A DNA stretch of 64,000 nt from Ovis canadensis (Eukaryota > Chordata > Mammalia > Artiodactyla > Bovidae). Location: assembly GCF_042477335.2 (NCBI RefSeq), contig NC_091250.1:131661384-131725383 (forward strand), given 5' to 3'. Below the pieces are notes generated by a model. That model was not told the origin of the DNA. It saw nothing but the letters and a program-made list of their open reading frames with translations, and searched no databases. This document shows, piece by piece, positions 30,657 through 43,659 of the stretch. A program made the translations under genes and the position numbers. Positions within the stretch are counted from its first letter, which is position 1. Every line of letters begins with the position of its first letter.

Positions 30657-33317
30657 GACCCGTGTAGCCACTTCAAGGGGCCCCTTACTTCTAGCTTCTC
30701 TGCGTGTTTGGCCAATAGGAAGCCGCCAGAGAGAGCAGGGCGGGTTGAGAGAGACAGGCTGATTCCCGGGCTCGCTGCTTGCCAGGCCAGGGAAGCGAGG
30801 CTGCAGCGTGTCTGGGGCAGCCCTGTTTCTCGGCCACAGCCGCAGCCCTCCCTCTGGGCTCCAGCCACGCCCCTTCCTGGAACCCTGGGGCCCAGGAGGT
30901 CCTGGCTCCCCTGCGGCCAGCCATGTCCACAGCTGCTCTCCTCAGATGCCATCCTCTCCATTGCCTACTGACCCCTGACCCTGGGTCCCACCATTCTCTC
31001 TGCTGAGGGCCCACGTGGAGCCTTGACCTGGGACCCCCTCACCCTCTTCTTCCTTCACTCCTCTCTGCCTGTCCCTGCCCAGCCTCGATCCATCCTTGGT
31101 CCCTGACCGGTTGCGGGTCCGAGGTCAGCATCACTCTCACGTCCCTGGACACCTGGTAGCCCCTCCTGCCCTCCTCCCGCCGCTGTCTCTTTCTCCAGGC
31201 CAATCTCCGAATGGCCTTCAGGGGACTCTGCTCCCCTGTGAAATGAGAGCCTTGTTACGTCTCTTCCATGCGTGTCAAACCCCGGGAGATACCCAGCCCC
31301 GGATGGCAGACCAGAACCTGTGCTCACCTCCCATCTCCCCGAGATCCACAGAACCACGGTGACAATGATGCCCTCAGGAGGAAAGCACGTAGGAGGGGCA
31401 CAGGTCACCAGGCAAGGGGAGCTTTCGATAAATGTTTGGATGGTGGAAGAGAGGCACATGGGTTGACAGGTGGTGCAGAAGGGAGATCAGGGCGTAAACC
31501 CTGCAGCGGGGCTTGCAGGAGGAGGGTGAGCCCACCCTCCCGACAGAGGCACACGGCGGCGCTGGGCTCACAGCCTGCAGGGGAGAAGCGGGAGGGGACC
31601 CCTGTCCCCCCGTCCCACCCACTTCCTCACTTAGAGGGCAGGCAGGCTGCTTGGACCCCCAGGGAATAAAACACTCCCTGGGTGAGTTGTCCTAGCAACG
31701 AAATTGAACCTCTAGGGGACACCAGTTGTCCCCCACAAATCCTTTCAGGCCCCAGCTCCTGGAAAGGCCAAAGCAGCTTCTTGCCATTCCCCTAAAGCTA
31801 AGCTTCCAGGGCACACGGCTCAGCTGCCCAGCGGAGAAACACTCTGACATGACAGCAGAGGGAGCTCCCAGCAGCCAGGCAGGCGCTCCCTCCTGAACTG
31901 GGAGCCTCGCTGCGACCCCCAGGCAGGCGGACCGAGCGCCGGCTCAGGAAGAGCTGACCCCAGAGGAGACAGAGACGATCGAAGAAGCCCGAAACACTCT
32001 CAGAATCTCAAGAGCACAACGCGTATTTCTCATGTGAGAAAGTTAATCAAGGGTGCGCTCCGGCAAAAGCAGGGCATAAGACCAAGACAGAAAAAGATGC
32101 CGAAAGTGAGAATCAGGGAGCCTGATTCTGTGCAGGGGTGAGGGGAGGCCCAGGGCAGCACGGGGAGGAGGCCTGGTCAGCCGCTGGTCTACACTGGAGC
32201 AGAGGGGGAAGTCTACAGAAAAGGCAACTTGCAAAATGGACGTTATAACACAAAAGCAATCATTTTTAGGGAGGAAGTGATGATACAATAAAGCACATGT
32301 CTAAAAACAAATGCCACTGAAACCTGCGGAAAAGAGCTGTACTAGATCTTTGGGGGAAATTAACAAGTGATGTGACATTGAGCAACTGGTGGGTGATGAG
32401 TAGACAGAACACATTCACCTTGGGATTGCAGGAAGGGTCCTTGAAAACCCAGGGGCTGACAAAGGACCAGTGGAAAGGGGACATCATCGCAGCCCAGGCC
32501 TAGGCCCGCTCTGGACAGTGTTCACGCCATTGGAGCAATCTGAATGCTCTTCCCTGGTTTTCTCATCTCTAACCTGACCCAGGGTCGGGCGGGCTCACAG
32601 GATCTGCTGTGAACGTCAGCTGCTCTGACAAGGTGAAAATAGACCCTGTCGCTGGCAGGAGGGCATGCAGAACGGGCGCGCCAGTTTACAAAGATTCGCG
32701 TCCGTTCCGTCCACCTGTTTGTCGGTGGCTTTTCTCCGTCTCCCCCGGAATACACGCCCCACCAAGGAGCTCTGGTTCCCTCCTGCCTGGACCCTCGCAC
32801 AGAGCCTGGGAACAGGAGGGTGCTTGGTCTCTGTTCATGGCTGACTGGGCCACACAAGCACAGTGGCCACCAGGCTCCCGAGGGGAAGCCGGTCACCACC
32901 ACATCCAGCGATCTCAAGTCCAACCTAGCGCCAAAGGCCACGCCAGGCCCCCCGCTTCAGGTGCACCCAGCATCTCCCCCTGGGAGTCTGCCCCCAGCCC
33001 CTCTCCAGTGCCTCTTCTTTGCCATCTGCCCACAGCTGGACCTCCTCCTCCCAGGGGACTGGGGACTCCCCAAGGGTACCAACTCTGACTCAGGGCTTCT
33101 AGGAGCCGAGGGCAGTGCCTGGCAAACAAGTGGTGCTCAAAAGCCATCTGCCAACTTGTTAGTTTCTTGGAAGTTGGGTTTGTCTGCCGAGAACTCGGTG
33201 AAGTCATTGAAGCCTCACGCTTTGCTTCAATCAAGGGAAAATCGGGGCCCGGTTGTTGAGCCAAGTTGTATGAAAACAATCGGGTAAAAGTCCCACACCT
33301 GTGGTTGAGAACAGGGT
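30657..33317. other. Intergenic block, no gene recognised
   Basis: GC-rich to 31.95 kb, then an AT-richer stretch (31.96-32.50 kb) with no repeat match, then GC-rich again. Nothing coding. Confidence 0.5.
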
Positions 33318-33512
33318 GAAATTCTGTAAAGCCTCTGCCTGCAATGCGGGATACCTGGGTTCAATCCCTGGGTCAGGAAGGTCCCCCGGAGAAGGAAATG
33401 GCAACCCGCTCCAGTATTCTTGCCTGGAGAATCCCATGGACAGAGGAGCCTGGTGGGCTACAGTCCATGGTGTGCCAGAGTCGGACACGACTGAGCGACT
33501 TCACTTTCGCTT
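33318..33512 (+). mobile_element. Bov-tA SINE, head partly lost
   Basis: Forward element from GAAATTCTGTAAAGCCTCTG to GACTGAGCGACTTCACTTTC; the first bases of the tRNA-like head are diverged. Confidence 0.9.
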
Positions 33513-34007
33513 TCCCCACCTCCATGAGCAGCCCCTGTTCCTGCTGGGAGGGGGCCCTGGACTGACACCTTGTCTGTAGCCTTTGCTGGTCACCAACCTC
33601 TGCTCCCCTGGTTTTGGGGGTGGCTGATCCCCACGCCCCCGTGGTCTCTGGGTGGGTGCATGGCCTAGACCTCGCCCTTCATCCCCTAAGGTGCTTAGCG
33701 TGCGTGGATCTATCAGAATCTTCCCCAGGGCTGCTGAGCTGGGGTGGCGGGGGACCGTCACACATGTCCTAAGCAGACAGCAGCCTGCCTTGGGACGGAG
33801 AGGGTCTGTGCCATCCCCAGACCCTGGATGACATGAGCCTTTAATCTCATGGCGTTTGGCCTTGGCATTCACAGCCAAGCGGCATGCTGGGGGACACCCC
33901 TCTGCAGGGACCACAGTCATCCCCACCTTTCACAGGGAGCTCCCACCCTCTGGCTTCAATGAGCCAGTTCATCAAGTCCCCATCTAGGGTGGGCTCCAAG
34001 AAAGCCT
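33513..34007. other. Unique sequence, no gene recognised
   Basis: GC-rich, no recognised repeat. Confidence 0.5.
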
Positions 34008-34134
34008 GTGTGCTAGTTGCTCAGCCGTGTCTGACTCTTTGCAACGCCATGGACTGTAGCCCGCCAGGCTCCTTTGCCCATGGGATTCTCCAGGCAAGAA
34101 TACTGGAGTGGCTTGCCATTTCCTCCTCCACGAG
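34008..34134 (-). mobile_element. BovA SINE fragment
   Basis: Reverse BovA monomer from TGTGTGCTAGTTGCTCAGCC to GCCATTTCCTCCTCCACG; no tRNA-derived head. Confidence 0.9.
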
Positions 34135-35369
34135 AGAGGCTGGCACCCAGTAAATGACAGGTGTGGTCACTCACAGTCCCCCGTGACCGTTCGAGAGTCT
34201 GTGCTGTGGGAACCAGAGCCCACGGGTTGTCTCCGCTGTGGCTACAAGCCAGGATGGCGGTCCCGGTCACCTCATGGGGACCTGTTCTGTGGCTGCGCCT
34301 GAAACACCCCTCCTCGTCTGATCCCTAAGTCAGGTGAGGACCTCAGCTTGCAGGCACAGTTGGGCTTGAACCCAGATCCCTGACCCCACCTGTGTCTCTC
34401 CCAGGGGTTTGTCTCAGACATCCACCTGCAGGGCCGGGAACAGGGCTGGTTTTCATCTGGATGTTGGATGATGAGACATGTGAGGGTCCCAAAGACCCCA
34501 CTGGCTCTTGCTGGAGTGGGTTGCTGCGCCCGGATCAAGGGCTTCTGAACCACGCCGGCCACTCTCAGCCCCGCCATCTGCATCTCCACCATGGTCCTCT
34601 GCTGCAGGCTCCTAAGAGTTTTTCATGATCTGCTGAGATGTCTCAAGAGGCACACGAATTTTCTGAGCTGATGAATTTCCTCTCCAAAGATACACTTGCA
34701 GAGCTTTCAGAAAGAGCAAAGTGGGACTGTCTTTATTTTCCTCAGTGGAGGAGCTGGGGGTACAGAGCCATCTGCAGATGGAACTGGGGGCTTCCCTGTG
34801 GAGAGGCGCCCAGAGGCCCAGGGTCACTCATCAGCGCTGAGTCTGAAGCGTGATTGTGTTGGGGAGGCAGGAGGGTGTCCTTTGGCCGGCTCCCACTGCT
34901 AATCCGGGGTGGGCCCAGCCCTGCTCTGGTTTCCGAAGCACCTTTGTGGGCCCCCTCTGTGCCAGGCCGGTCTGGCACACGCAGTGTACACACCCAGAGC
35001 TCCACCCCCCAGCACGTGGGTGAGGCCCGCAGCTGTCAGCTTGCCCTCGTTTTGGCCTCACCTTCCCCAGGACGGAGCCCACTGGCCAGTCCTGCCGGCA
35101 CCAGTTCTCACCTGAGGTGTGGGCCTGCTCCTGGGAGCCAAATCCTACCATCCCCAGAGTGTACCACCATCTCTGTCCAGAGATCCTCCCAGGAGGGCAG
35201 GGGAGCACCTACCGCAAACTGCGCTGTGGGAAGGTCTCTGTAAGCCCCCCGCCCACGTTTAACCCTGCCCCACGTTTAACCCTCCCCCACGTTCATCTGC
35301 CTCCCGGTTAATTTCTATTGAGAATTTATTCTAAACCAGTGGCTGTCACATACATCCTTTAACGCATTA
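34135..35369. other. Unique sequence with a small tandem repeat
   Basis: Nothing coding. A CCCACGTTTAACCCT unit occurs about three times with decay at 35251-35294. Confidence 0.5.
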
Positions 35370-35561
35370 GGCCTTCAAAGGCCCAGACAGTAAGGAATCT
35401 GCCTGCAATGCAGGAGACCCAGGTTCAATGGCTCAATCCCTGGGTCCGGAAGATTCCCTGGAGAAAGAGATGGCAACCCACTCCAGTATTCTTGCCTGGA
35501 GAATCCCTTGGACAGAGGAGCCTGGAGGGGTCGCCAGTGGGACATGACCGAGAGACTAACC
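35370..35561 (+). mobile_element. Bov-tA SINE, diverged
   Basis: Forward element from GGCCTTCAAAGGCCCAGACA to GACATGACCGAGAGACTAAC, with an 8-10 bp internal duplication around CAATGGCTCAATCCCTGG. Confidence 0.88.
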
Positions 35562-35574
35562 CTGGGGTAGACAC

Positions 35575-35690
35575 TGCGATCGTCCCGGTTTCACAGGTGA
35601 GGAGCAGAGCCCCAGAGAGACTCAGAAGCTTACCCGGAGACACGCAGCAAGGAAGCATCGGAGCCGAACTTTACACCTTCCCCTCAGCCC
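35575..35690 (-). repeat. MIR-type fragment (tentative)
   Basis: GGTTTCACAGGTGAGGAGCA, CAGAGAGACTCAGAAGCTTA and GACACGCAGCAAGGAAG follow the antisense MIR order. Confidence 0.5.
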
Positions 35691-37570
35691 ACCTCCCAGG
35701 TCACACTCTCTCCTGTGCTGGGCACGCTGGGAATTGCACACCCAGCCTGGGGCCAGGTGCCCTTCGGAGGGGACCCAGGCGTCGACAGGGTCTGAGGCTC
35801 CCTCGTCTCTTTGGACCAGGTTCGGCCGCCCCACCTGGCAGGCAGGCCCACCAAGTGCTGAGACTGTGACAACCAGCCCACCAAGCTGGGGAGCCGTCCA
35901 GTGTGGAAACACGGCCTCCTCAGGGTTCTGTCTGGCGGCTCCTCTGTCCGCAGTGAGCAGGGAGGAGACAGGATGGTGAACGCCCAGAGCCGTTTGGGGG
36001 ACTGCTGGCCAAGTGTTCTCAGCAACGACAGGGGCTGTTCTCTCGCCCTGGAGGCTGAGGGTCTCCATCAGCCCCCAGTGCCCGCTCCTGCCCGCCTTGC
36101 TCATCATGACCCCTGAGGCTCCTCCCAGCCCAGCAAGGAGCAGGATTCAGGGCTGTCGGCAGGAGCCTGTGGCTTCCCCTCATTCGATAAAATGAGAAAA
36201 CAGTCCTGAGCACTGACTGCTCCCGGAAAATCCCCAGGATCCCAGGAAGGGGTCGGGTGTGATCGGGGGCTTGTCGGTCTCTCGGGCAGCTTGCCGTCCA
36301 GCAGAGCATCACCAGATGGGACAAGGCAACGCGAGGCACATGGCTCAGGGCCACCTTCCCTGAGGACCCAGAGTTGGCCGGCAGCCTGGAGACCTTGGCC
36401 CAACCCACCCCTGTTCTCCTGAGACAGTCAAGCCTGGGCCCCCGGCAGGGCTGTGCCCGCAAGGGCGGGGGTGCTCACCTAGGTCACCTACCTGGGAACA
36501 TAGGATGCGCTTCTCTCAGGAGCTACCCCCTTGAAACCCTGGTTCCCCGAGAGCCCCTGTCCCTGGCCTTATCAGTGCCGGGGGTCACGGGGGCAGGGTC
36601 CAGGCACCCTGCAAGGCATTCCATGTGAGGATTTGATTTCTTGGCTGTACTTGCCTCTTTCCCCCAAAGTGGAGGGAGGAAACCCAGCTGAGTGAACCGG
36701 CTGGTTAAGTTGACCTGCCCAGGGCTGGGGGTGCAGAGGAGGCACCGGGAGCCCCCAGATGGGGGCGGGGGGTGTCTGGCGACCTCACGACCTGGAGCCC
36801 CGCCTTCTCCCTGAGGCCCAGGGCCTGGGGCCTGGGAAGGTCCGGTGCAGGGACGGCGGGCTCCACCCTGCTCTGCCACGCCCACGGGCGCTGGTCACTG
36901 GACTCCGGGCCTCGCTCCCTTGTAGGGGAAGGGACCACGGACCCTCTGAAACTGTGTCTGCAGGGCCTCCGCCCTCTGGTTTCGGGGGAGCCGAGGGTGG
37001 CCGCGGGGAGCTCTGCTGCCTGTGGCCCAAAGTGTGAGACATCCTGTGTGCTGCGAGGCAGTGGAAGGAGCCTGCCCCGTGGGGCGGAGAGAGGGGCACC
37101 CCCTGGCCTCCGCAGGGCCGCCCGCTGCTGTGCGCACACGTCGCTCCAGAGCAGGGTCAGGCTCACGGCAAAATGCGCACAGCGACTCCCCACAGACTGC
37201 CGCCCCCCAGCATCCAAGCCAGAGGTGCCCTTTGGAAATGCCCTGGCCTGTCCGTGTCTCCCGTGTCAACGCAGATGGAAATATTCTGAACCCCAGGAAA
37301 CCGAGAAAGAGGACTGATGGCTGGGTGGAGGGGCAGTGGTGGGTGGTGCTGTCAAGCCCCAGCCGCCCTGGAGGGTGTGGGCCGAGGAGGCCCTGCAAGA
37401 CGGCCCCCCTGGGGGATGCAGGGGTGCGGCGGGGAGCAGTCCCTGGGGCCCAGGAGCACCCCAGAGCCAGGGGGCAGAGGGGAAGGGCCCCGACATGCCC
37501 ACTTGTTTCTCGGTAGGAGGAAGGCCTGTGTGCCCGCCAGTCTTTGAGGGCCCGAGCGGCACAAGAAGGC
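35691..37570. other. Unique GC-rich sequence, no gene recognised
   Basis: Several long ORFs on both strands but no domain, start context or codon signature that supports a gene. Confidence 0.5.
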
Positions 37571-37592
37571 GGGGGGGGGGGGGGAGGGGGGG
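37571..37592 (+). repeat. Poly-G run (G14, A, G7)
   Basis: A 14-base G run, one A, then seven G. Length could be uncertain in assemblies. Confidence 0.9.
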
Positions 37593-37929
37593 CCAGGGGT
37601 CAAGAATCTGACTTGGAGGTGGGAAAGAAAGAACCCCAACCTGAAGGAGAGGGTGCTGTGAGAGGCAGTGGGAGGGCAAGCATGGGGGACGGCATGGCCT
37701 TGGGGGCCGAGACTAGGCCCCAGGTGCCCTCCTGCCCCGCACCCTTTGGGCTCTCCCAGCCACCTGGGGGCCGGGTGAGTGGGATCTGTGTGTTCGGGGC
37801 ATCAGTGATCGAGCGTTGTTCTTTTCAAAGAGGAAATCGGCAAGAGGCACGTTGGCTCAGACGCGCGGGAATCCCAAAGCCTCAGATGTTCCCGGGCCCT
37901 GACTGCCTGTCCTGCGGCGGCTCTTAGTG

Positions 37930-38140
37930 GCTGTTAGCTTGGGGTTGACGCTAAACCTCGAGCAAGAAGGGTGAAAATTCAGTCCCAACAGTCGTTGGCT
38001 CCTCCGCCTTGGAGATGGTGCAGAAAACAGATGATCAATCTTTTCAGAGCCTTTAATGGAACATTATTTCCCTCTCCTTTGAAATCCGTTTCACCAAAGC
38101 CAAAGCTTCAGATAAGGTTAAAGAGCTGCTAAAATGCCAG
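37930..38140. other. Low-GC island, candidate conserved element
   Basis: A sequence-complex, AT-richer patch between GC-rich segments, with GATGATCAATC, GAACATTATTTCC and a GATA-type CAGATAAGG (38109). No repeat match. Confidence 0.3.
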
Positions 38141-38356
38141 CGATGGGATCAAGCAGCAGGGAACAGGCTGACCGCAGGGGAACGGGGAGGCGTCAGCAAG
38201 CTGGGAGCCACAGAGGGGTCTGTGACCTCACGAGAGAGCAGGACCCGTGCTTTCCTCGTCAACCCCTGACACAGAGGCTGTGAAAATGCTAGCGAGTGGC
38301 TGTGAGCATGCGTGAGTGGGCGGATGCCTGAGGGGGTGTGTGAAAGGTGGGCCATA

Positions 38357-38750
38357 AGAAAGCTGAGCGCTGAAGAATTGACGCTTTTGAGCTGTGGTGT
38401 TGGAGAAGACTCTTGAGAGTCCCTTGGACTACAAGGAGATCCAACCAGTCCATCCTAAAGGAGACCAGTCCTGGGTGTTCATTGGAAGGACTGATGCTGA
38501 AGCTGAAACTCCAGTACTTTGGCCACCTGATGCGAAGAGCTGACTCATTGGAAAAGACCCTGATGCGGGAAAAGATTGAAGGCGGGAGGAGAAGGGGACG
38601 ACAGAGGATGAGATGGTTGGATGGCATCACTGACTCGATGGGCATGAGTTTGAGCAAGTTCCGGGAGTTGGTGATGGACAGGGAAGCCTGGCATGCTGCA
38701 GTCATGGGGTCACAAAGAGTCGGACATGCCTGAGTGACTGAACTGAGCTG
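38357..38750 (+). mobile_element. BovB LINE 3' end with relic of ORF2 C terminus
   Basis: Forward, 5'-truncated copy about 395 bp long ending in GACTGAACTGAGCTG. In one frame it still reads the end of the BovB polyprotein ([39 protein letters not shown]). TAAGAAA at 38355-38361 and 38751-38757 is a likely short TSD. No catalytic domain is present. Confidence 0.93.
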
Positions 38751-39879
38751 TAAGAAACAAGCCTGCTAACCCCTCTCACGGTGTGATGACGCTCGGCTTG
38801 CCTGCCTCACAGGTGATCCAGTGATACCAGAACTCTCCCAGGGAGCCCTCGTGACCACCTGGATCTCCTCTGGGGGCCCCAGACGTGGTGGGGTCTCCCA
38901 CCCCAGCCCAGGCACCCCAGGGGGCAACAGTGGTTAAGAGCATCCCAGCTCTGTCCACACAGAGCAGAGGCTCGTTCAGTCCTACCGTGGAGAAGCTGTT
39001 TGAGGGCAGGCTGGGGACAGAGGAGTCTTGCCCGAGGGGTTCTTCTGGGGGGATATCATAAAAAGCCCCGGTCAGACAGCTGGACCCCGAGCTGTCCTTT
39101 CTCTCAAAATGCCTTCTCCAGCAAGCAGTCCAAACGTGAGGACGCGCCAGCCTGTGCTGACACGCTGTGGTTGTGACACGTTTTTAAATAACTCACTAGA
39201 TTGTGCTCACTGCTCATCTCTTTCTGTCGTCTCACACGCTGCTTTTCGTGGTTTGGGGGTTGACTCTGCAAACATAAAGTGTTCCCTAGAAGCCTTCTCC
39301 AGGCCTCTGCCCACGCGCAGGTCGGGTGACAGGCCTCCCACGGTGGCTGAGCAGGTCTCACTTGCGTCTGTTGCGGCTCGATCCATGTGGGCAGCTCTTC
39401 CAGAAGCTGGTGTCACCAGCCTCACGGCCGAGCGGGAAGGTGAAGTGGCCCGGGCCGGCAAGGGCTGGCGAGCATCCCCATGCAGGTGCCTCCCGTGCAG
39501 CCTCTCACGTCTCCCTTGCAAGAACCCAGAGGGAAGGCTCTTTACCGTAAGGAAGCGGGGGCTCAGAAAGGTGCCCGACGTGAAGGCGATCGCTGTTTCC
39601 TCCGTCCCTCCGTCTTCTTCCTTATCCCCCACCACCCACCGAGTTCTGGCCCAGTGGATCCTCTCCAGGAGGGGCCCAGCCTCCTCGGAGTGCAAAGGAG
39701 GCCGTTCCCTTGGCAATAGGGTCCTTCTGCCTCCCTGGGCAGGGCTGACTGCCTTGCCAGAAGCCCCTCCAGAGGACCCCCCCGGCCCCCTGACCCCCTG
39801 CCTTGGGGCACTGCTGAGCCCCTTGAAGGAGGCAGGCCTCTGGGCCCCACCCTCAGGGGACCGTGGGTGGAATTTTTAA
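38751..39879. other. Unique sequence, no gene recognised
   Basis: Includes long plus-strand ORFs (for example 39028-39879) without recognisable domains; treated as chance. Confidence 0.5.
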
Positions 39880-39990
39880 GCTGAAGAGGTATTCTTAAAG
39901 AGCACCCATGCAGCCTCGTTAAACCTCCTAAAATAATTGCAGTTAAGCAATTACTCGCTTTGTAAAGGCGTTCGGAGGTGTTCCGAGCCA
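39880..39990. other. AT-rich island, candidate conserved element
   Basis: AATTTTTAAGCTGAAGAGG, CTCCTAAAATAATTGCAGTT and AAGCAATTACTCGCTTTG include two ATTG/AATTA-type homeodomain-like sites in a GC-rich neighbourhood. Confidence 0.3.
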
Positions 39991-42900
39991 GGTTCCCATT
40001 TTGGGGGATGAAAGCCAGCCGCTTTGTGCTGCAGAGCCGTGCTGGGGGCGGCTCAGTGCTCCAGGCTACCACTTCCACGGGTGCTGTGTCCTCAGGCTCC
40101 GGGGTGCGCTCTGGGGTCCCCCTCCCCTCTCCTCTCACCCCGCCCACACCGCCCAGCCTCTCGTCAGGGAGCCCGAAGTGCAAGGAGCCGCAGAGGAAGG
40201 CCTGGTCCCAGCGGAGGAGAAGGGCTTCACAGAGCAGGGGAAGGGGAACCCCCCGCCCCTGGGTCCCCCTCTCTCCCTCCCCCTCACGCCACACGAAGCG
40301 CCTCCTGCGCGCGGACGTTTTGGGTCTGCCGTGGAACACGGTGACCCCTGCCCTCGGGCCATCCAGCTTGTGGACAGACAGATGGCTGTGAGCACCCACG
40401 CAGGGCTGCAACACGCCATCTGAGGGAGGGCCTGTCACGATGTTGGGGACCCTGGAGGCCCTTCCTAGAGGAGGCAGGTGAATATAGACAGCCACCACAG
40501 TGTGGCAAGAACCCTTCCCCTATGGCCTGGTCGATGGAGGGCGGTGGAGAGGGGAGTGTGCGTCCTGACCCTGAGCCTCGAGAAGCTCCCCCAGGGTTTA
40601 TCTGTTGGGAGCGTCGTCTGACCCCACCCTGCGACCCGCAGAGGGGAGAGCATGACCGGGCTGGACGGGGAGGGAGGCAGAGCACAGGGAGGACATGGAG
40701 CCCACGGCCCGGAGCCCTGCATGCACTCAGCTGGGAGCCGCCAAGCCCTGGCCCAGCGCAGGCTGGTAAGCGAGAGGCTCACGCTGTCTGCGGTAAGCTG
40801 CGGAGTTTGGATGTTCATTGTGACCGGAGCTAATCCACACAAGGTGACGCCGATTCTGGAGCCGAGTCCAACAGGGGGTGGCCAGGTCAGGGAGGGCATC
40901 CCCCCAGGGAGGGCACCTACCTCCAGCAAAGAGAAGAATGCACAGAGGGATGGGGTGTGCCCGGCGCCCCCCGACCCCGCATCTCCACCAGCTCTGCACA
41001 CAGCTCCTACCCTGCCCAGCGCACAGCGCAGGAGGCTGCTCCCCTGCCCGTGACCAGGCGGAACTGGTGCGTCCTCAAGGTCTGCCCACCAGGGTGGGAG
41101 AGATGCCAAGGACAGTCCTCTCCCCCAGCCATCACTCCCTGGGCTCTGCTGGGCCTCAGAGACCATCTCCAGCCTAAGACCCCTCCTAGAAGCCCTGGGT
41201 CATTCACTCACCCCACGAGGAGTGTGGGCCAAAGCCCAGCAGATGTGCCTCGATCCTCTACCCAGCCAGCACCCTGATTCTCCGCCCCCGCTCACCTGAC
41301 TCTGCACCCAGCCCGGCCCCGGGCCTCTGCCTAGCAGAGCAGTCCTCTCCTCGCCCCCCTCCACCCCCATTTGCTGGGTCTCCCGCTGGCCAGCAGGGGC
41401 CTCAGCCCTCTGGCCGGTAGCCCTCCACCTCTGCCGGAAGCCGCGAGCACTCTCTGCCTGTTGACAGAAGCAGGCGTTGGCCAAGGGGTGACTCTGCAGC
41501 CCAGGGACTCGGACAGGGTGTCACCTGGGCCGCCAGGCCCCAGCAACACGCAGTTTCCCAGTTCTGGCTTTGGAGAACCAGCGGCCTTGGGCGGGCTCGG
41601 GGCAGGCATTCCTGCCTGCACTCACCTGGGAATGGACAGATGGAAGGGCCTCGGTCCACCCCGTGCCCCTCCTGTGGCCGGCAGGCTCCCAGGCGGCAGG
41701 CTGTCTGTCCGATGGTGCCAGCCTCTTCCATCGTCCGAGCTCGGTGCCCAGAGCGCATTCCACGCTGTCAGCCCTGCAGATGGAGAAAAATGGGCTGCTT
41801 CACCCTTGAGAAGAAACACTCCATTTGGCTCCATTATCCACTAACTGGCTCCACTGTGTCCTGGATCTCTGCCCGGGGCCCAGGAGGATGGGGACCACAC
41901 CCACAGGCCCTCCCAGGGCCCAGAAGGACGGGGACCACAGGCCCACAGGCCCTCCTGGGCCCTCCGAGGCCTAAGGGCCCCTCACCCCCCACCCTCCCAG
42001 GAGAGCGCCCAAGTCCCCACACCCTGCAGCAAAGAGGGGCCAAGAGCAGCCTCGGCTTCCCCTCCGGCCCTCCTCCTCCCCGCAGGACCACGCAGGATGC
42101 ACCCCCTCCCTGCACACTCTTCTCCTGGAGCGCAAATGCACACAACCTCACGGCACCCTGAGCCCCACTCTCACTGTTCCCCTGCCAGCCCTGTGGGGCT
42201 GTGCCCCACCGCGAATGGGACCACCCAGCCTCCAGCCACAACAGCCTCAGTGTTGCTCTATGGGGAGCTCAGAGAGGGTGCGTTATGGCTGCAAAGAGGG
42301 CCTCCCGGAGCCGACACAGGCACTCAAATACGAAGAACAAAAGCCAGTGAACTCCGATTCCTAACAGCATCTGTCATCCAACCAGCCTGCTGTCCCTAGC
42401 ACAGAGTGCAAATTGCATGCCTTAGAAGAGAGACCTTTCACTCCCAGGCCTCAAACAGAACAGCCGGAGTCATTCCAAAGCAAATGAGTCCCGATCATCC
42501 AGCTTATCGCAAAAAGAGGGAAGTAAACGCTGCATTGATTCCGCCCCTAGGTTTCAACCTGACTTTTCACAACCGAGCAGATATTTATATACACACACAG
42601 GCTTTAACACCCGAGGGCTGAGCCACGAGCCCCACTTTCCAAAGCCACTGTTTACTGACTTGTTAAGGAAAACACCAATTTCTCAGTTAAATACACCATT
42701 CTTAACTTGACTGTAAAGTGATTTTTCACATTTACTTAAATTGGATCACTGCTATTCCAGTACCTCCTCATTTTATCTCTTATAAGAGAACAGAATCGAG
42801 AATTCTAGCTTATGCATTTGTTCTCCGTGTCCCCGCCTTCAAATCCGCTCTGTCCTCAGTCACTGATTCTTCAGGGTCTCCCTGTCCGCTGTGTCCCAGG

Positions 42901-43390
42901 CACCGTGCTGGGCCCCTGGGAGGGGAGCATCAGTGAGCAAGTCACCCATGATTTCTCTACACTCATTGTCCTGCCTCCAGCCCATAGAAAAGACCCGAGA
43001 AACCTAAGATACGCCAGAGCCCGTTCACAGTGCTGGAAAGCAGGGATGGGTGCCTGTGAAGACCCCAAACTGGGCCACACAGGCGGGCTGACCTGAGGGC
43101 ACCCCCGGGCAGTGCTGGCGGTCGGCGCTCGGGCCTGGCAAGGCCACAGAGCAGCAGGAGCAGCCACGGCGGGGACCAGGGGTGCAGGGCAAGGACACGG
43201 TGGCCGTGACCACAGCGTGACGGGGAAGGAGCCCCACGCGGCCCTGGAAAGCTGGGGCGTCTCGTCCAGACACTGGGCCACGCTGCTTGTGAGCCATGGG
43301 GAGCCGGCACCTGCTTTTAAGCAGTTAGAGAACTATTCTGGCGAGCGATTTTCGTTCTCCAAGATGAAGATGACTGTAAAGGCAATCCAC
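39991..43390. other. Intergenic block, no gene recognised
   Basis: GC-rich to 42.3 kb; at 41880-41965 a roughly 46-bp GGGGACCACA-containing segment is imperfectly duplicated. An AT-richer part (42.40-42.85 kb) matches no repeat; 42885-42960 is weakly L2-like. Confidence 0.5.
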
Positions 43391-43659
43391 TGCTGCTGCT
43401 GCTGAGTCGCTTCAGTCGTGTCTGACTCTCTGTGACCCCATAGATGGCAGCCCACCAGGCTCCTCTGTCCCTGGGATTCTCCAGGCAAGAACACTGGAGT
43501 GGGTTGCCATTTCCTTCTCCAGTGCATGAAAGTGAAAAATGAAAGTGAAGTCGCTGCCTTTCCAACTCTTTGCAATCCCATGACTGTAGCCTACCAGGCT
43601 CCTCTGTCCATGGGATTTTCCAGGCAAGAGTGTGGAGTGGGGTGCCATCACCTTCTCCA
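43391..43659 (-). mobile_element. Bov-A2 SINE, full length
   Basis: Reverse element: CTGCTGCTGCTGCTGAGTCG tail, BovA monomer, GAAAGTGAAAAATGAAAGTG linker, second BovA monomer ending in CACCTTCTCC. Confidence 0.95.

Noticed and set aside
39028-39879. 283-aa plus-strand ORF
   Set aside because: No recognisable domain, no conserved motif; typical of GC-rich mammalian intergenic sequence.
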